64,000 nt of DNA from Clostridiales bacterium (GCA_030156665.1 JASGMB010000004.1:1-64000), one strand, 5' to 3'. Shown: positions 8,600 through 22,644, numbered from the stretch's first letter. Numbers and translations are program-made. Notes: generated by a model from the sequence alone, not told the origin.

Positions 8600-8700
8600 T
8601 ATAATTAACCAACTTTAAAACTAAATATTATAATTTAAAGTTGGTTAATTTCATCGATAACTACAATTAATTTATTTTAAATTTAGATATTGGTTATCGA
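8600..8700. repeat. Dispersed repeat, family B (full copy)
   Basis: The hairpin TTAACCAACTTTAAA with its inverted arm is followed by a second inverted module bounded by TCATCGATAAC and GGTTATCGA. The same ~100-bp unit lies in the opposite orientation at 28621-28723. The 726-bp gap 8355-9080 otherwise holds only the promoter below and AT-rich DNA. Confidence 0.85.
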
Positions 8701-8850
8701 AAGCAAAGAGATTTGGGAATCGAAAATTTATTATTTCTATATATTTATGATATTTAAAATGTTATGGATTGGTTACTAAATACAACTTTCTATATGGCAG
8801 TAGAATCTATATGTAAATATTTGATTAAAAGATTTTATATTTTAAAAGTC

Positions 8851-8879
8851 TTGACTTATTGCGGGAAATATGATATATT
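8851..8879 (+). promoter_or_regulatory. Sigma-A-type promoter for rpmG-secE-nusG
   Basis: TTGACT at 8851-8856 and TATATT at 8874-8879 with a 17-nt spacer. Transcription would start near 8886, about 195 nt before rpmG. A short open frame over this region (8764-8952) is not considered coding. Confidence 0.7.
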
Positions 8880-9080
8880 GGTTATTGCTTTTCATAGGTC
8901 TTTTTTTTATGCGCAAATTAAATATCAAATAAATGTGTTATCAATAGCTTAGTTGATAATGTTTTTAAAATATTATATTCTTAAAAGACTTTGAAGTTGA
9001 CGGTCCATAGCATGTTGACTTTGACTATATTGGTGGATTTAAAACCGTGAACTGTGAACAATTTTATAGGAGGTGCCAAC

Positions 9081-9230
9081 ATGAGAGTGAGAATTACATT
9101 AGCTTGTACTGAATGTAAACAAAGAAATTATAACACTATGAAAAACAAAAAAAATGACCCAGACAGATTAGAAATGAACAAATATTGCAGATTCTGTAAA
9201 AAACATACTGTTCATAAGGAAACCAAATAA
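9081..9230 (+). CDS. rpmG: 50S ribosomal protein L33
   Basis: A 49-residue protein starting [17 protein letters not shown] and ending HKETK. It has the two CxxC pairs (CTEC and CRFC) of the zinc-binding form of L33. L33 sits near the E site of the large subunit. The ATG follows a strong AGGAGGTG site. Its place directly before secE-nusG is the usual Firmicutes order. The four cysteines indicate the zinc-containing paralogue. Confidence 0.97.
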   Translation: MRVRITLACTECKQRNYNTMKNKKNDPDRLEMNKYCRFCKKHTVHKETK

Positions 9231-9293
9231 AGGTTTATTATGGGATAAGAGTATTCTAGCAGTATAACAGAATGAAGAGGAAGTGAATAAACG

Positions 9294-9515
9294 ATGGCTG
9301 AGGCTGCAAAACAGTCCAATAAAAAAATTTCCTTTTCTAGAGTATTAAAATACTTTAGGGAAGTTAAGTCAGAAATGAAAAAAGTTGTATGGCCAACATG
9401 GAAACAGGTTAGAAATAATACTATGGTTGTTATACTTGCAATTATTGTTGTTGGTATTATTATTTGGAATCTCGATCTTGTATTTCGTGAGGTTTTAAAT
9501 TATCTCATTAGGTAA
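9294..9515 (+). CDS. secE: Preprotein translocase subunit SecE
   Basis: A 73-residue protein with an amphipathic N-terminal part (FREVKSEMKKVVWPTWKQ, the conserved SecE motif) and a single C-terminal transmembrane helix. This is the short one-helix form found in most bacteria outside the enterics. SecE clamps the SecY channel. It lies between rpmG and nusG as is typical. Confidence 0.97.
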   Translation: MAEAAKQSNKKISFSRVLKYFREVKSEMKKVVWPTWKQVRNNTMVVILAIIVVGIIIWNLDLVFREVLNYLIR

Positions 9516-9519
9516 AAAA

Positions 9520-9549
9520 GGAGGCATAGAAGTACTTTTTTAGTACTTC
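9520..9549 (+). promoter_or_regulatory. Hairpin between the ribosome site and the nusG start
   Basis: GGAGG at 9520-9524 is the only good ribosome site ahead of nusG, but it lies 34 nt before the ATG at 9559. The gap holds an 8-bp hairpin (GAAGTACT, 5-nt loop, AGTACTTC; 9529-9549). If it folds, the site and the start come within about 13 nt. No alternative in-frame start lies between them because an in-frame TAG occurs at 9541. Confidence 0.55.
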
Positions 9550-9558
9550 CTTAAGCTT

Positions 9559-10080
9559 ATGACGGAAAATGCTAAATGGTATGTAGTTCATACATATTCC
9601 GGGTATGAAAATAAGGTGAAAGCGAATATAGAAAAAATGATAGAAAATCGTGGCTTACAAGACCAAATTCTAAAAGTTCAAGTACCAGTAGAAGAAGTGA
9701 TTGAAACAAAAGATAACAAAAAACGAGCTGTAATGCGCAAGATTTTTCCGGGATATGTTTTGATACAAATGGTAATGACAGATGAAAGCTGGTATGTAGT
9801 ACGAAATACACGTGGCGTAACAGGATTTGTTGGACCTGGTTCTAAACCTGTACCCCTTTCAGAAGAGGAAGTAAAAGCCATGGGAGTTGAAGTTGGTCTT
9901 CCTAAGCTTAACTTTGAAGTTGGTGATAATGTAAAAGTTATTTCAGGACCTCTTGAGAATTTTATTGGGGTAGTAGAGGAAATAAATCTTGAAAAGAAGA
10001 AAGTAAGAGTCTCGGTATCCATGTTTGGGCGTGAAACTCCCGTTGAACTTGAATTTAACCAGGTAGAACCGCTTATGTAA
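9559..10080 (+). CDS. nusG: Transcription termination/antitermination factor NusG
   Basis: A 173-residue protein with an NGN domain (KWYVVHTYSGYENKV at the N-terminus, RKIFPGYVLIQM, WYVVRNTRGVTGFVG) and a C-terminal KOW domain (GDNVKVISGPLENFIGVVEEI). NusG binds RNA polymerase and links it to Rho or the ribosome, depending on species. The length is normal. Its ribosome site is unusual, being separated from the ATG by a small hairpin. Confidence 0.97.
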   Translation: MTENAKWYVVHTYSGYENKVKANIEKMIENRGLQDQILKVQVPVEEVIETKDNKKRAVMRKIFPGYVLIQMVMTDESWYVVRNTRGVTGFVGPGSKPVPLSEEEVKAMGVEVGLPKLNFEVGDNVKVISGPLENFIGVVEEINLEKKKVRVSVSMFGRETPVELEFNQVEPLM

Positions 10081-10291
10081 TTGAGAATTGGAAATGTAGA
10101 ATTGAGAATTTTTAAATGCATTTTCAGTTGTGGTGTTTTAAACATCTGAAAGTTTATTGTATTTCAGATAGTAATTGTACACTGTACGCTGTACATTGTA
10201 CATTATTATACATGTGGGAGAAAGTGATATGGGGAAATCGATTTTGTATTTCCACTTTTGACTTCTCCTTTGGGCAGCTAAACTGCCAGTA

Positions 10292-10320
10292 GTGGGAGGG
10301 CTAATAACCCGCCATACCAC
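10292..10320 (+). promoter_or_regulatory. Candidate ribosomal protein L1 binding site ahead of rplK
   Basis: A small irregular hairpin: outer pair GTGG/CCAC, an asymmetric internal loop (GAG against GCCATA), and an inner GGG/CCC helix. The same architecture with a different inner helix precedes rplA at 10875-10904. In many bacteria L1 represses the L11-L1 operon through an mRNA mimic of its rRNA site, and this motif fits that model. The function is inferred. Confidence 0.5.
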
Positions 10321-10345
10321 ATTGTGTTATAAGGAGGTGCAAACA

Positions 10346-10771
10346 ATGGCTAAAAAAGTTACAGGCTTTATTAAATTACAAATACCTGCAGGAAAAGCAA
10401 CACCGGCACCACCAGTTGGTCCAGCGCTTGGTCAGCATGGGGTAAATATCATGGCATTCTGTAAAGAATTCAATGAAAAGACTGCCAAAGATGCAGGACT
10501 TATTATTCCAGTTGTCATTACTGTGTATCAGGATAGGTCTTTTACCTTTGTTACCAAGACTCCTCCAGCAGCAGTATTGCTAAAGAGAGCTTGTAAAATC
10601 GAAAGCGGCTCTGGAGTGCCAAACAGAACTAAAGTTGCTAAAATTTCAAAAGAAGAGCTTAGAAAGATTGCTGAAATGAAGATGCCTGACTTGAATGCAG
10701 CAAGTATTGAAGCTGCAATGAGCATGATTGCAGGAACAGCAAGAAGCATGGGCATAGTAGTGGAAGACTAG
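10346..10771 (+). CDS. rplK: 50S ribosomal protein L11
   Basis: A 141-residue L11, complete from [18 protein letters not shown] through [22 protein letters not shown] to the C-terminal rRNA-binding domain with [11 protein letters not shown]11 binds the GTPase-associated centre of 23S rRNA. The ATG at 10346 follows AAGGAGGTGC. The open frame extends upstream through a structured leader and is not coding there. Confidence 0.97.
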   Translation: MAKKVTGFIKLQIPAGKATPAPPVGPALGQHGVNIMAFCKEFNEKTAKDAGLIIPVVITVYQDRSFTFVTKTPPAAVLLKRACKIESGSGVPNRTKVAKISKEELRKIAEMKMPDLNAASIEAAMSMIAGTARSMGIVVED

Positions 10772-10874
10772 CAGCAATAAGGTTAACGCTATTGGTACTT
10801 ACGAATGATAAATATTTATTTATCATATTTTAGATGTTAACTGTAAGCTGCAAGATATGAACTGTTTGAAACCG

Positions 10875-10904
10875 GTGGGAGGAATAAGATTCCGTAATAA
10901 CCAC
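10875..10904 (+). promoter_or_regulatory. Candidate L1 binding site ahead of rplA
   Basis: Outer GTGG/CCAC pair, asymmetric loop with GAG opposite GTAATAA, and an inner helix GAAT/ATTC. It matches the hairpin upstream of rplK in the conserved positions only, which suggests selection on structure rather than recent duplication. Confidence 0.5.
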
Positions 10905-10921
10905 AGAAGGAGGATTTTATA

Positions 10922-11617
10922 GTGAAGAGAGGAAAAAAATATTTAGAAGCGGCAAAGCTTGTAGATAAATCAAAGCTGTATGACCCGAAAGAGGCTTTTG
11001 ATGTAGTAATAAATGCTTCTAAAGCGAAATTTGACGAAACTGTAGAAGCTCATATAAAATTAGGCGTTGATTCAAGACATGCCGATCAGCAGGTAAGAGG
11101 TGCTGTTGTTTTACCTCATGGTACTGGTAAAACCGTAAAAGTACTTGTTTTTGCTAAAGGTGACAAAGCGAAAGAAGCTGAAGAAGCTGGAGCAGATTTT
11201 GTAGGTGCTGAAGAGCTTGTTTCAAAGATTCAGAATGAAAACTGGTTTGATTATGATGTAATTGTTGCTACTCCTGATATGATGGGTACAGTAGGTAGAT
11301 TGGGTAGAGTATTAGGTCCAAAAGGTTTAATGCCTAATCCAAAAGCTGGTACCGTTACAATGGATGTAGCAAAAGCAGTAAAAGATATCAAAGCCGGTAA
11401 GATTGAATATAGATTGGATAAAACGAATATTATTCACTGTCCTATTGGAAAGGTTTCCTTTGGAACAGAAAAACTTTTGGATAATTTCCATACGCTTATG
11501 GGAGCTATCGTAAAAGCAAAACCTGCAGCTGCAAAAGGTCAGTATTTAAGAAGTGTAGCTGTGTCCTCAACAATGGGACCTGGCCTAAAAATCAATCCGG
11601 CAAGAGTAAGTGAATAA
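10922..11617 (+). CDS. rplA: 50S ribosomal protein L1
   Basis: A 231-residue L1 with GTG start behind GAAGGAGG. Conserved segments include [21 protein letters not shown] and the [19 protein letters not shown] motif. L1 forms the mobile stalk near the E site and usually also represses its own operon. Length and domain order are normal. Confidence 0.97.
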   Translation: MKRGKKYLEAAKLVDKSKLYDPKEAFDVVINASKAKFDETVEAHIKLGVDSRHADQQVRGAVVLPHGTGKTVKVLVFAKGDKAKEAEEAGADFVGAEELVSKIQNENWFDYDVIVATPDMMGTVGRLGRVLGPKGLMPNPKAGTVTMDVAKAVKDIKAGKIEYRLDKTNIIHCPIGKVSFGTEKLLDNFHTLMGAIVKAKPAAAKGQYLRSVAVSSTMGPGLKINPARVSE

Positions 11618-11682
11618 GAGAAAATAATACAGAATAAATAATACTTTTTTATCTCTCAATTTTGTTAATAAAACCAAAAGAC

Positions 11683-11711
11683 TTGACAAAATATTATAAA
11701 CGTGTTATTCT
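11683..11711 (+). promoter_or_regulatory. Sigma-A-type promoter for rplJL
   Basis: TTGACA at 11683-11688 and TATTCT at 11706-11711, 17-nt spacer. It lies about 65 nt after rplA and directly ahead of the L10 leader, so rplJL has its own promoter. Confidence 0.8.
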
Positions 11712-11738
11712 GTTCTAGATTTGAAAATTGAATAAAAT

Positions 11739-11896
11739 ATCCGTAGACAGTAGGTGTGAATACTTAATAGACAATGGTCATCCTACCGAGGAGAGTAGTT
11801 AAAGATTGAGATTCGGATTTAGGTTAAAATAAAATCTAAATAGAATTTGATATGTGATACTAAGGTTCTCTATGTCTACGGATAGAGAACCTTTTT
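11739..11896 (+). ncRNA. Ribosomal protein L10 leader with attenuator
   Basis: The transcript leader contains ATCCGTAGACA at 11739-11749, exactly complementary to 11873-11883. That second segment forms the loop of a terminator-like hairpin (AGGTTCTCTA / TAGAGAACCT, 11863-11892) followed by TTTTT. The long-range pairing and the terminator are therefore in competition. Inner sequences such as GACAATGGTCATCCTACCGAGGAGAG resemble the known Firmicutes L10 leader. It is expected to bind L10(L12)4 and reduce rplJL read-through when L10 is in excess. Confidence 0.85.
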
Positions 11897-11929
11897 CAAT
11901 TCTCAATTTAAATGACGGGAGGTGTTTGG

Positions 11930-12472
11930 ATGCCAAGTGAAAAGGTGCTTCAACAGAAACAAGAAGCTGTTCAAGCCTTAGTTGAAAAACTAAAATCAGC
12001 CACTTCCGGTATTTTAGTTGACTATAGAGGCTTAACAGTTGAACAAGATACTCAACTTAGAAACAAGTTAAGGGAAGCAGGTATTGAGTATAAAGTTGTA
12101 AAAAATACGCTAACCAGATTTGCTGCAAAGGAAACTGGATATGAAGGTTTGGACGAGTTCTTACATGGGCCAACTTCATTGGCATTGAGCTATGAAGATC
12201 CAGTTGCCCCTGCAAAAATTTTAAGTGAGTTTGCAAAAGACAATGAAAAGCTAGAGATCAAGGTTGGTTTTGTTGATGGTAAGATTATTGATATTAACGA
12301 AATCAAAGCATTAGCAGAATTACCACCAAAAGAAGTACTTATTGCGAAGGTATTGGGTGGATTCAATGCTCCGATTTCTGGATTTGTCAATGTTCTTAAT
12401 GCGAATCTTAGAGGCCTTGCAGTAGCGTTAAATGCAATAGCAGAAAAGAAAGCGGTTGAAGGACAGGCGTAA
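11930..12472 (+). CDS. rplJ: 50S ribosomal protein L10
   Basis: A 180-residue L10, with the N-terminal rRNA-binding part (GILVDYRGLTVEQDTQLRNK, YKVVKNTLTRFA) and the C-terminal helix that holds L7/L12 dimers. ATG 11930 is chosen because GGGAGGTG lies 7 nt upstream. It is preceded by an attenuating leader. Confidence 0.97.
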   Translation: MPSEKVLQQKQEAVQALVEKLKSATSGILVDYRGLTVEQDTQLRNKLREAGIEYKVVKNTLTRFAAKETGYEGLDEFLHGPTSLALSYEDPVAPAKILSEFAKDNEKLEIKVGFVDGKIIDINEIKALAELPPKEVLIAKVLGGFNAPISGFVNVLNANLRGLAVALNAIAEKKAVEGQA

Positions 12473-12634
12473 GATTGTTAACAGTTTATAATTGTTAGTT
12501 CACAGATAAGAAATATTATGACTTGAATACTGTTAACGGTAAACTGTGAACATAATATTTTTAATGAAAGTCAATTGAATAGAGAGTATTTAAAAAGAAG
12601 AAAAAATAATTAAATTAATTGGAGGTAAGTTAAA

Positions 12635-13018
12635 ATGGCAAGTGAAAAAGTTACAAAATTAATTGAAGAAGTTAAATCTTTAACTGTATTAGAGTTATCT
12701 GAATTGGTAAAAGCTCTTGAAGAAGAATTTGGAGTTTCTGCAGCAGCTCCTGTAGCAGTAGCAGCAGCTCCAGCAGCAGGTGGGGCAGCTCCAGCGGCAG
12801 AAGAAAAAACTGAATTTGATGTAGTGCTTGCAAGTGCTGGTGCAGAAAAGATTAAAGTTATTAAAGTAGTAAGAGAATTAACAGGCTTAGGCTTAAAAGA
12901 AGCAAAAGAATTGGTAGATGGCGCTCCAAAGACTCTTAAAGAAGGTGTATCTAAAGAAGACGCTGAAGCAATGAAAGCTAAACTTGCTGAAGTTGGAGCA
13001 ACGGTTGAACTTAAGTAA
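12635..13018 (+). CDS. rplL: 50S ribosomal protein L7/L12
   Basis: A 127-residue protein with an N-terminal dimerisation domain, an Ala/Gly/Pro-rich hinge (about residues 38-55), and the C-terminal factor-binding domain ([27 protein letters not shown]). It recruits translational GTPases. The intergenic region with rplJ holds a low-complexity repeat made of GTTAACAGTTT/AACTGTGAAC words. Confidence 0.97.
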   Translation: MASEKVTKLIEEVKSLTVLELSELVKALEEEFGVSAAAPVAVAAAPAAGGAAPAAEEKTEFDVVLASAGAEKIKVIKVVRELTGLGLKEAKELVDGAPKTLKEGVSKEDAEAMKAKLAEVGATVELK

Positions 13019-13036
13019 TCATATAGCTGAATAAAT

Positions 13037-13066
13037 AAAAGCACCTCAAATGAGGTGCTTTTATTT
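13037..13066 (+). terminator. Terminator after rplL
   Basis: Hairpin AAAAGCACCTC / GAGGTGCTTTT with a short AAAT loop, followed by ATTT. It may be only partly efficient, which would separate rplJL from rpoBC. Confidence 0.85.
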
Positions 13067-13109
13067 ATGTTTTACAAAGTTAAAGATTTCAAGATTTCAA
13101 AAAATAATA

Positions 13110-13138
13110 TTGACTCTTACAATCAAATATGTTAAAAT
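13110..13138 (+). promoter_or_regulatory. Sigma-A-type promoter ahead of rpoBC
   Basis: TTGACT at 13110-13115 and TAAAAT at 13133-13138 with 17-nt spacing, about 220 nt before rpoB. The intervening leader is AT-rich with no other clear structure. Confidence 0.6.
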
Positions 13139-13360
13139 TGTTAATTGCATTGTATACAAATATTTATTTTTCAAAATACACTTAATTAAACCAATATACT
13201 ATATAAATTATAACACAAATGAATAAGTGAGGCAATATTTGTTAATAATAATTTAGTGTGTTTATTCATCATACTTATTTATAATTTATGTAGTTTTATA
13301 AAAAATATTCTATATCATATATAATTCCCCCCTATAAAATAAAATGAGGTGATCAAACTT

Positions 13361-16300
13361 ATGGTACAGGTACATCCCGTACAACTTGGCAAGAATATCA
13401 GAATGAGCTACTCAAAAATCGATGAAGTTCTGGACATGCCAAATCTTATAGAAGTCCAGAAGAATTCGTATAGGTGGTTTCTAGAAGAAGGTTTAAGAGA
13501 GGTATTCAGAGATGTATCACCCATCACTGATTATACCGGAAATTTAATTCTTGAATTTGTGGATTATTCTCTGGATGAAAATCCTAAATATTCTGTTGAA
13601 GAGTGTAAAGAAAGAGATGCTACATATGCTGCACCGCTTAAAGTGAAGGTGAGATTAATCAATAAGGAAACTGGAGAAGTGAAAGAGCAGGAAATATTTA
13701 TGGGGGACTTTCCGCTTATGACAGACCAGGGGACATTTATTATTAATGGAGCTGAACGGGTTATTGTCAGCCAATTAGTAAGGTCGCCTGGAATCTATTA
13801 TGCAATGCAGTATGACAAAACAGGGAAAAAATTATTTTCCTCTACTGTTATTCCTAATAGGGGTGCATGGCTTGAATATGAGACTGACACAAATGATGTT
13901 TTTTCAGTAAGAGTGGATAGAACAAGAAAATTACCTGTTACTGTGCTAATTCGAGCTTTAGGATTTGGAACTGATGCTCAAATTATAGATCTGCTAGGTG
14001 AAGATGAAAGAATTTTAGCAACCATTGAAAAAGATAACACCAAATCTCAAGAAGATGGATTATTAGAAATTTATAAGAGACTGAGACCAGGAGAACCTCC
14101 TACAGTTGAAAGTGCGAAATCGTTACTTTTTAGCCTGTTTTTTGATGCGAGGAGATATGACCTTGCAAAAGTAGGAAGATTTAAATTTAATAAAAAATTG
14201 GATATTTCCGCTAGAATCAGCAATCAAAAAGCGGCAGACAACATTGTTGATCCGGAAACCGGTGAAATTATTGTTGAAGCAGGAAGTCGAATTGATAAGG
14301 CTACTGCGGAAAAGATACAAAATGCAGGTATTAACGCTGTATATCTGGATGTTGAAGGCAAAAGAGTAAAAGTGCTTGGCAATGGCATGGTTGATTTAGC
14401 AGCATTTGTTAACTTTGACCCAAGCGAAGCCGGTATTACCGAAAAAGTAAAATATGATGTGTTACAAAAAATATTGCAGGAAAATATGTCAGAGGATGAG
14501 CTTAAAGCTGCGCTTAAGGAAAAAATTGATGAACTCATTCCTAAACACATTACGGTTGAAGATATAATAAGCTCTATTAACTACAATAATAATCTTTCTT
14601 ACGGAATAGGACATATTGATGATATTGACCATCTGGGGAATAGAAGATTGCGTTCGGTAGGAGAACTTTTGCAAAACCAATTTAGAATTGGTTTGGCGAG
14701 AATGGAAAGAGTCGTTAGAGAAAGAATGACAATTCAGGATTTAGATATTGTTACGCCTCAAGCGCTTATTAATATACGACCGGTTGCTGCTGCAATCAAA
14801 GAGTTCTTTGGAAGCAGTCAGTTATCTCAGTTTATGGACCAGACCAATCCGCTGGCAGAGTTAACACATAAGAGAAGATTAAGTGCACTTGGTCCGGGTG
14901 GTTTAAGTAGGGAAAGGGCTGGATTCGAAGTACGTGACGTCCATCACTCACACTATGGCCGTATGTGTCCGATAGAAACACCTGAAGGACCTAATATAGG
15001 TCTTATCAACTCACTAAGTACATATGCGAGAATTAATGAGTATGGGTTTATTGAAGCGCCTTACAGACGTGTGGATAAAGAAACAGGTGTGGTAACGGAC
15101 GAAATCATTTATATGACCGCAGATATAGAGGATGAGTATATCGTTGCCCAAGCAAATGAACCGTTAGATGAAGAAGGAAGATTTATTGATAAAAAGGTAA
15201 CTGCAAGGTTTAAAGAAGAAATTCTTGAAGTGGAAAGAGAAAAAGTTGACTTCATGGACGTTTCGCCTAAACAAATTGTATCAGTAGCGACGGCTATGAT
15301 ACCATTCTTGGAAAATGATGATGCGAACCGTGCTTTGATGGGTTCTAACATGCAGCGTCAGGCCGTTCCTCTTTTAAAAACGGATTCACCTATTGTAGGT
15401 ACCGGTATGGAATATAAAGCTGCCAAGGATTCTGGTGTTGTTTTATTAGCACAAGAAAATGGCGTTGTGGAAAAAGTTTCCGCTGATGAGATTGTAATCA
15501 AAACGGAAAGTGGAAAAAGAGATGTTTATAAACTTCTTAAATTCCGCCGCTCCAACCAAGGAACATGTATTAATCAAAAGCCCATTGTATCTAAGGGAGA
15601 AAAGATTCATAAAGGCATGGTGATAGCGGATGGACCTTCTACCGACAATGGTGAAATTGCGCTAGGCAGAAATATATTAATAGGATTTATGACATGGGAA
15701 GGTTATAACTATGAGGATGCTATTCTGATCAGCGAAAAACTTGTAAAAGAAGATGTCTTCACTTCTATTCATATAGAAGAGTATGAATCAGAAGCACGTG
15801 ACACCAAGCTGGGACCGGAAGAAATTACTCGAGACATTCCTAATGTAGGAGAAGACGCTTTAAAAGACCTTGACGAGAGAGGAATTATCCGTATAGGTGC
15901 TGAAGTAAGGTCAGGAGATATCCTGGTAGGTAAAGTAACGCCGAAAGGGGAAACAGAACTCACTGCAGAGGAAAGGCTTCTTAGAGCTATATTTGGGGAA
16001 AAAGCAAGGGAAGTTCGAGATACCTCTTTAAGAGTACCGCATGGTGAAGCAGGTATCATTGTTGATGTTAAAGTATTTACTAGAGAAAATGGTGACGAAT
16101 TGCCTCCAGGTGTAAATCAATTAGTAAGAGTTTATATTGCCCAAAAGAGAAAAATCTCCGTTGGAGATAAAATGGCGGGGCGTCACGGAAACAAAGGTGT
16201 TATATCCAGAATTTTACCGGAGGAAGATATGCCGTTTCTTCCAGACGGTACACCTTTAGAAATTGTTCTTAATCCTCTAGGTGTGCCTTCACGTATGAAT

Positions 16301-17173
16301 ATCGGGCAGGTACTGGAAGTGCATTTAGGTTATGCGGCAAAGGCTTTGGGATGGAAAATTGCTACTCCGGTATTTGATGGTGCCACAGAAGAAGATATTA
16401 TGGCGACGCTGGAAAAAGCAGGTTATGACCCGGATGGAAAAACGGTATTATACGATGGAAGAACCGGAGAACCATTTGATAATAGAGTAACGGTGGGATA
16501 TATGTATATCCTTAAACTTGCTCACCTTGTTGATGATAAGATACATGCCCGTTCAACAGGTCCTTATTCACTGGTTACACAACAACCACTGGGAGGTAAG
16601 GCACAATTCGGAGGACAGAGATTTGGTGAGATGGAAGTTTGGGCCCTTGAAGCATATGGGGCTGCATATACATTGCAGGAAATACTCACTGTTAAATCGG
16701 ATGACGTCGTGGGACGTGTCAAAACTTATGAAGCTATTGTAAAAGGTGAAAATGTTCCTCAGCCGGGTGTACCGGAATCATTTAAAGTATTAATTAAGGA
16801 ACTTCAAAGTTTGGCATTGGATGTAAAGGTGCTGACTGAAGAAAAAGAAGAAATAGATATCAAAGAATCGGTAGAGGATGATTTCGAAGACCTAAATGTT
16901 AATATTGAAGGTAGGGAGGACGAAGAACCTATTAGTGATTATGATGAAAATGATTCATACAACGACGATGATGTGCTTATAGATGATTTTGATATTAGTG
17001 ATAATTCTTCCCTAGGGGGAGAAGAGGAAGATTTCCCGATTAAGGATGATGAAAATGATCTGGATGAAGCCCTTCCTAACGTTAATTTAGATGACGAGGA
17101 TGTTTCTTTTGATGAAGGGTATGCGTCTTCTTTTGACGATGATCTGTCTGATGATTTTGATGATGAATTTTAA
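13361..17173 (+). CDS. rpoB: DNA-directed RNA polymerase subunit beta
   Basis: A 1270-residue beta subunit, apparently complete. It includes the rifampicin-pocket region ([34 protein letters not shown]), [21 protein letters not shown] and the C-terminal [31 protein letters not shown]. The last ~110 residues are a strongly acidic Asp/Glu-rich tail, as in several clostridial RpoB proteins. ATG 13361 is preferred over a GTG within the ribosome site. The rifampicin region looks wild type (S-Q-L-S-Q-F-M-D-Q-x-N-P-L; H-K-R-R-L-S). rpoC follows after 19 bp. Confidence 0.97.
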   Translation: MVQVHPVQLGKNIRMSYSKIDEVLDMPNLIEVQKNSYRWFLEEGLREVFRDVSPITDYTGNLILEFVDYSLDENPKYSVEECKERDATYAAPLKVKVRLINKETGEVKEQEIFMGDFPLMTDQGTFIINGAERVIVSQLVRSPGIYYAMQYDKTGKKLFSSTVIPNRGAWLEYETDTNDVFSVRVDRTRKLPVTVLIRALGFGTDAQIIDLLGEDERILATIEKDNTKSQEDGLLEIYKRLRPGEPPTVESAKSLLFSLFFDARRYDLAKVGRFKFNKKLDISARISNQKAADNIVDPETGEIIVEAGSRIDKATAEKIQNAGINAVYLDVEGKRVKVLGNGMVDLAAFVNFDPSEAGITEKVKYDVLQKILQENMSEDELKAALKEKIDELIPKHITVEDIISSINYNNNLSYGIGHIDDIDHLGNRRLRSVGELLQNQFRIGLARMERVVRERMTIQDLDIVTPQALINIRPVAAAIKEFFGSSQLSQFMDQTNPLAELTHKRRLSALGPGGLSRERAGFEVRDVHHSHYGRMCPIETPEGPNIGLINSLSTYARINEYGFIEAPYRRVDKETGVVTDEIIYMTADIEDEYIVAQANEPLDEEGRFIDKKVTARFKEEILEVEREKVDFMDVSPKQIVSVATAMIPFLENDDANRALMGSNMQRQAVPLLKTDSPIVGTGMEYKAAKDSGVVLLAQENGVVEKVSADEIVIKTESGKRDVYKLLKFRRSNQGTCINQKPIVSKGEKIHKGMVIADGPSTDNGEIALGRNILIGFMTWEGYNYEDAILISEKLVKEDVFTSIHIEEYESEARDTKLGPEEITRDIPNVGEDALKDLDERGIIRIGAEVRSGDILVGKVTPKGETELTAEERLLRAIFGEKAREVRDTSLRVPHGEAGIIVDVKVFTRENGDELPPGVNQLVRVYIAQKRKISVGDKMAGRHGNKGVISRILPEEDMPFLPDGTPLEIVLNPLGVPSRMNIGQVLEVHLGYAAKALGWKIATPVFDGATEEDIMATLEKAGYDPDGKTVLYDGRTGEPFDNRVTVGYMYILKLAHLVDDKIHARSTGPYSLVTQQPLGGKAQFGGQRFGEMEVWALEAYGAAYTLQEILTVKSDDVVGRVKTYEAIVKGENVPQPGVPESFKVLIKELQSLALDVKVLTEEKEEIDIKESVEDDFEDLNVNIEGREDEEPISDYDENDSYNDDDVLIDDFDISDNSSLGGEEEDFPIKDDENDLDEALPNVNLDDEDVSFDEGYASSFDDDLSDDFDDEF

Positions 17174-17192
17174 GGAAGGGAGATGACGCCGC

Positions 17193-20605
<3,413 letters not shown>

Positions 20606-20617
20606 TTAAAAATATAG

Positions 20618-20661
20618 CACAACAATGAAGAATGGAACATATTTCATTCTTCATTGTTGTG
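20618..20661 (+). terminator. Hairpin after rpoC, probable terminator
   Basis: A long stem (CACAACAATGAAGAATG with complement) and a short loop, followed by AAAAATTTA. Because the T-run is poor, the termination strength is uncertain. Confidence 0.6.
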
Positions 20662-20670
20662 AAAAATTTA

Positions 20671-20699
20671 TTGACATGACTATACTGCAATGATAAAAT
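20671..20699 (+). promoter_or_regulatory. Sigma-A-type promoter for the L7Ae-like gene
   Basis: TTGACA at 20671-20676 and TAAAAT at 20694-20699 with a 17-nt spacer, directly after the rpoC hairpin. It would drive the L7Ae-like gene and perhaps part of the str operon. Confidence 0.7.
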
Positions 20700-20751
20700 T
20701 AGTAGGTGTGTAAAAATATGAATAATTAGCTATCTGGAGGGATAATGATTG

Positions 20752-20997
20752 ATGTTAGATGAACTCAAGACAGCAAATAAAGTTGTCGGAATCAAACAAG
20801 CTAAAAAAGCTATTCAAAATGGCAGTGCAAAAAAAGTATTTATAGCGAAAGATGCCGAAGAGAGAGTCATTTGCCCTATAAAAGAACTTTGTTTAAATAA
20901 ACCGTTTGAAGTTGAATATGTTAATTCTATGAAGGAATTAGGTAAAGCGTGCGGAATTGATGTAGGTGCCGCTGTCGCTGTGTTAATTGAGAATTGA
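20752..20997 (+). CDS. L7Ae/L30e-family ribosomal protein (YbxF-like)
   Basis: An 81-residue protein of the L7Ae/L30e/S12e/Gadd45 family, whose members bind kink-turns in RNA. Visible motifs are KTANKVVGIKQAKKAIQNGSAKKVFIAKDAE and KELGKACGIDVGAAVAVL. In Firmicutes a gene of this type (YbxF) lies between rpoC and rpsL, exactly as here. ATG 20752 and an in-frame TTG three bases upstream are both compatible with the GGAGGG site. Confidence 0.93.
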   Translation: MLDELKTANKVVGIKQAKKAIQNGSAKKVFIAKDAEERVICPIKELCLNKPFEVEYVNSMKELGKACGIDVGAAVAVLIEN

Positions 20998-21042
20998 GAA
21001 TGCAGAATTTAAAAAAGTAAAGTATTTTGTGTATCTTTTAAT

Positions 21043-21084
21043 AAAAAAGGCTTCTAAAAGAAGCACTATAATGAAGCCTTTTTT
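21043..21084 (+). terminator. Terminator after the L7Ae-like gene
   Basis: AAAAAAGGCTTC pairs with GAAGCCTTTTTT around an 18-nt loop, with A-rich and T-rich flanks on both sides. The remaining space up to rpsL (21085-21291) contains AT-rich DNA and inverted AATTGAGAAT-type words. Confidence 0.75.
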
Positions 21085-21291
21085 GAAACGCATTTAACGG
21101 AAAGTGCAAAGCTAAAGAAAAAAATACTTTCCTATGCGTTATAAAAAATAATATTTCTATTGTTAATTTTCAGTTATCAATATGTAATTGATGATTGATT
21201 TATCATAATAGTTGGGAATTGACCAAATGGATTTTAAATTTTCCATTCTCAATTCTCCATTTTGTATTAATTAACGGAGGGAGGTGTACGA

Positions 21292-21711
21292 ATGCCAACA
21301 TTTAACCAGCTTGTTAGGAAGGGTAGAGAAGTAATTGAAAAGAAATCTACAGCTCCTGCACTTCAAAGAGGATTTAACTCATTGAAGAAGAAAGTTACTA
21401 AACAAAGCTCACCACAAAAAAGAGGAGTATGTACTTCAGTTAGAACAATGACTCCTAAAAAGCCTAACTCAGCATTAAGAAAAGTTGCAAGGGTTAGACT
21501 GACAAATGGTACAGAAGTAAGTGCTTATATTCCTGGAATAGGGCACAATCTTCAGGAACATAGTGTTGTTCTTATCAGAGGTGGTAGAGTAAAGGACCTT
21601 CCTGGTGTAAGATACCACATTATCAGAGGAACTTTAGATACTGCTGGAGTTGCAAAGAGAATGCAGGGAAGGTCAAAATATGGAGCAAAAAGACCAAAAG
21701 CAGGTAAATAA
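21292..21711 (+). CDS. rpsL: 30S ribosomal protein S12
   Basis: A 139-residue S12 with the conserved [19 protein letters not shown] segment and the loop [18 protein letters not shown]. The lysine and surrounding residues linked to streptomycin resistance appear wild type ([19 protein letters not shown]). The ATG follows GGAGGGAGG. It is the first gene of the str operon. Confidence 0.97.
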   Translation: MPTFNQLVRKGREVIEKKSTAPALQRGFNSLKKKVTKQSSPQKRGVCTSVRTMTPKKPNSALRKVARVRLTNGTEVSAYIPGIGHNLQEHSVVLIRGGRVKDLPGVRYHIIRGTLDTAGVAKRMQGRSKYGAKRPKAGK

Positions 21712-21902
21712 GATTAATTTCTTTCGTGGGAAAGCACGAGACGTTAAAAAGTGCGGCGTACGGAGTTTATATATATTATAAATTGCAGTTGTCAGCACTG
21801 ACAGTAATAGCTTGTTCAGCGTGAAATGCCATCATCAATAGAGCAGAATATGATAATTTTAATAATTATTCTGCATTGTGCATTAGAGCGAAGCGTTACT
21901 GA

Positions 21903-22415
<513 letters not shown>

Positions 22416-22644
22416 AATAGCTGGGAGCTCGGAGCTATTAGCTCAGAGAAAAGTCTTTCAGTTAATTGCCAGTTGCATCAGAATGATTGGATTTAGATTC
22501 TAATTGAGTAATTAATTAAAATCAGCATAAAAGAGAATAATAGAACAAGTAAATAAATCAAAGTTTGATTAGAGTAAGGCGACTAGGTGTTCGGGATAAA
22601 CTCCGAGCTCCAAGCTCTGAACTACTTAGGAAAGGAGGAGTTCT

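Noticed and set aside
8764-8952. Open frame of 62 codons before rpmG
   Set aside because: It overlaps a consensus promoter, has no ribosome site and no family resemblance.
9231-9293. tRNA gene between rpmG and secE
   Set aside because: Some bacteria have one here, but no cloverleaf or TTCRA motif is visible in this gap.
13361-17173. Acidic C-terminal tail of RpoB as a foreign fusion
   Set aside because: Asp/Glu-rich tails of this kind are seen in other clostridial RpoB proteins and codon use does not change.
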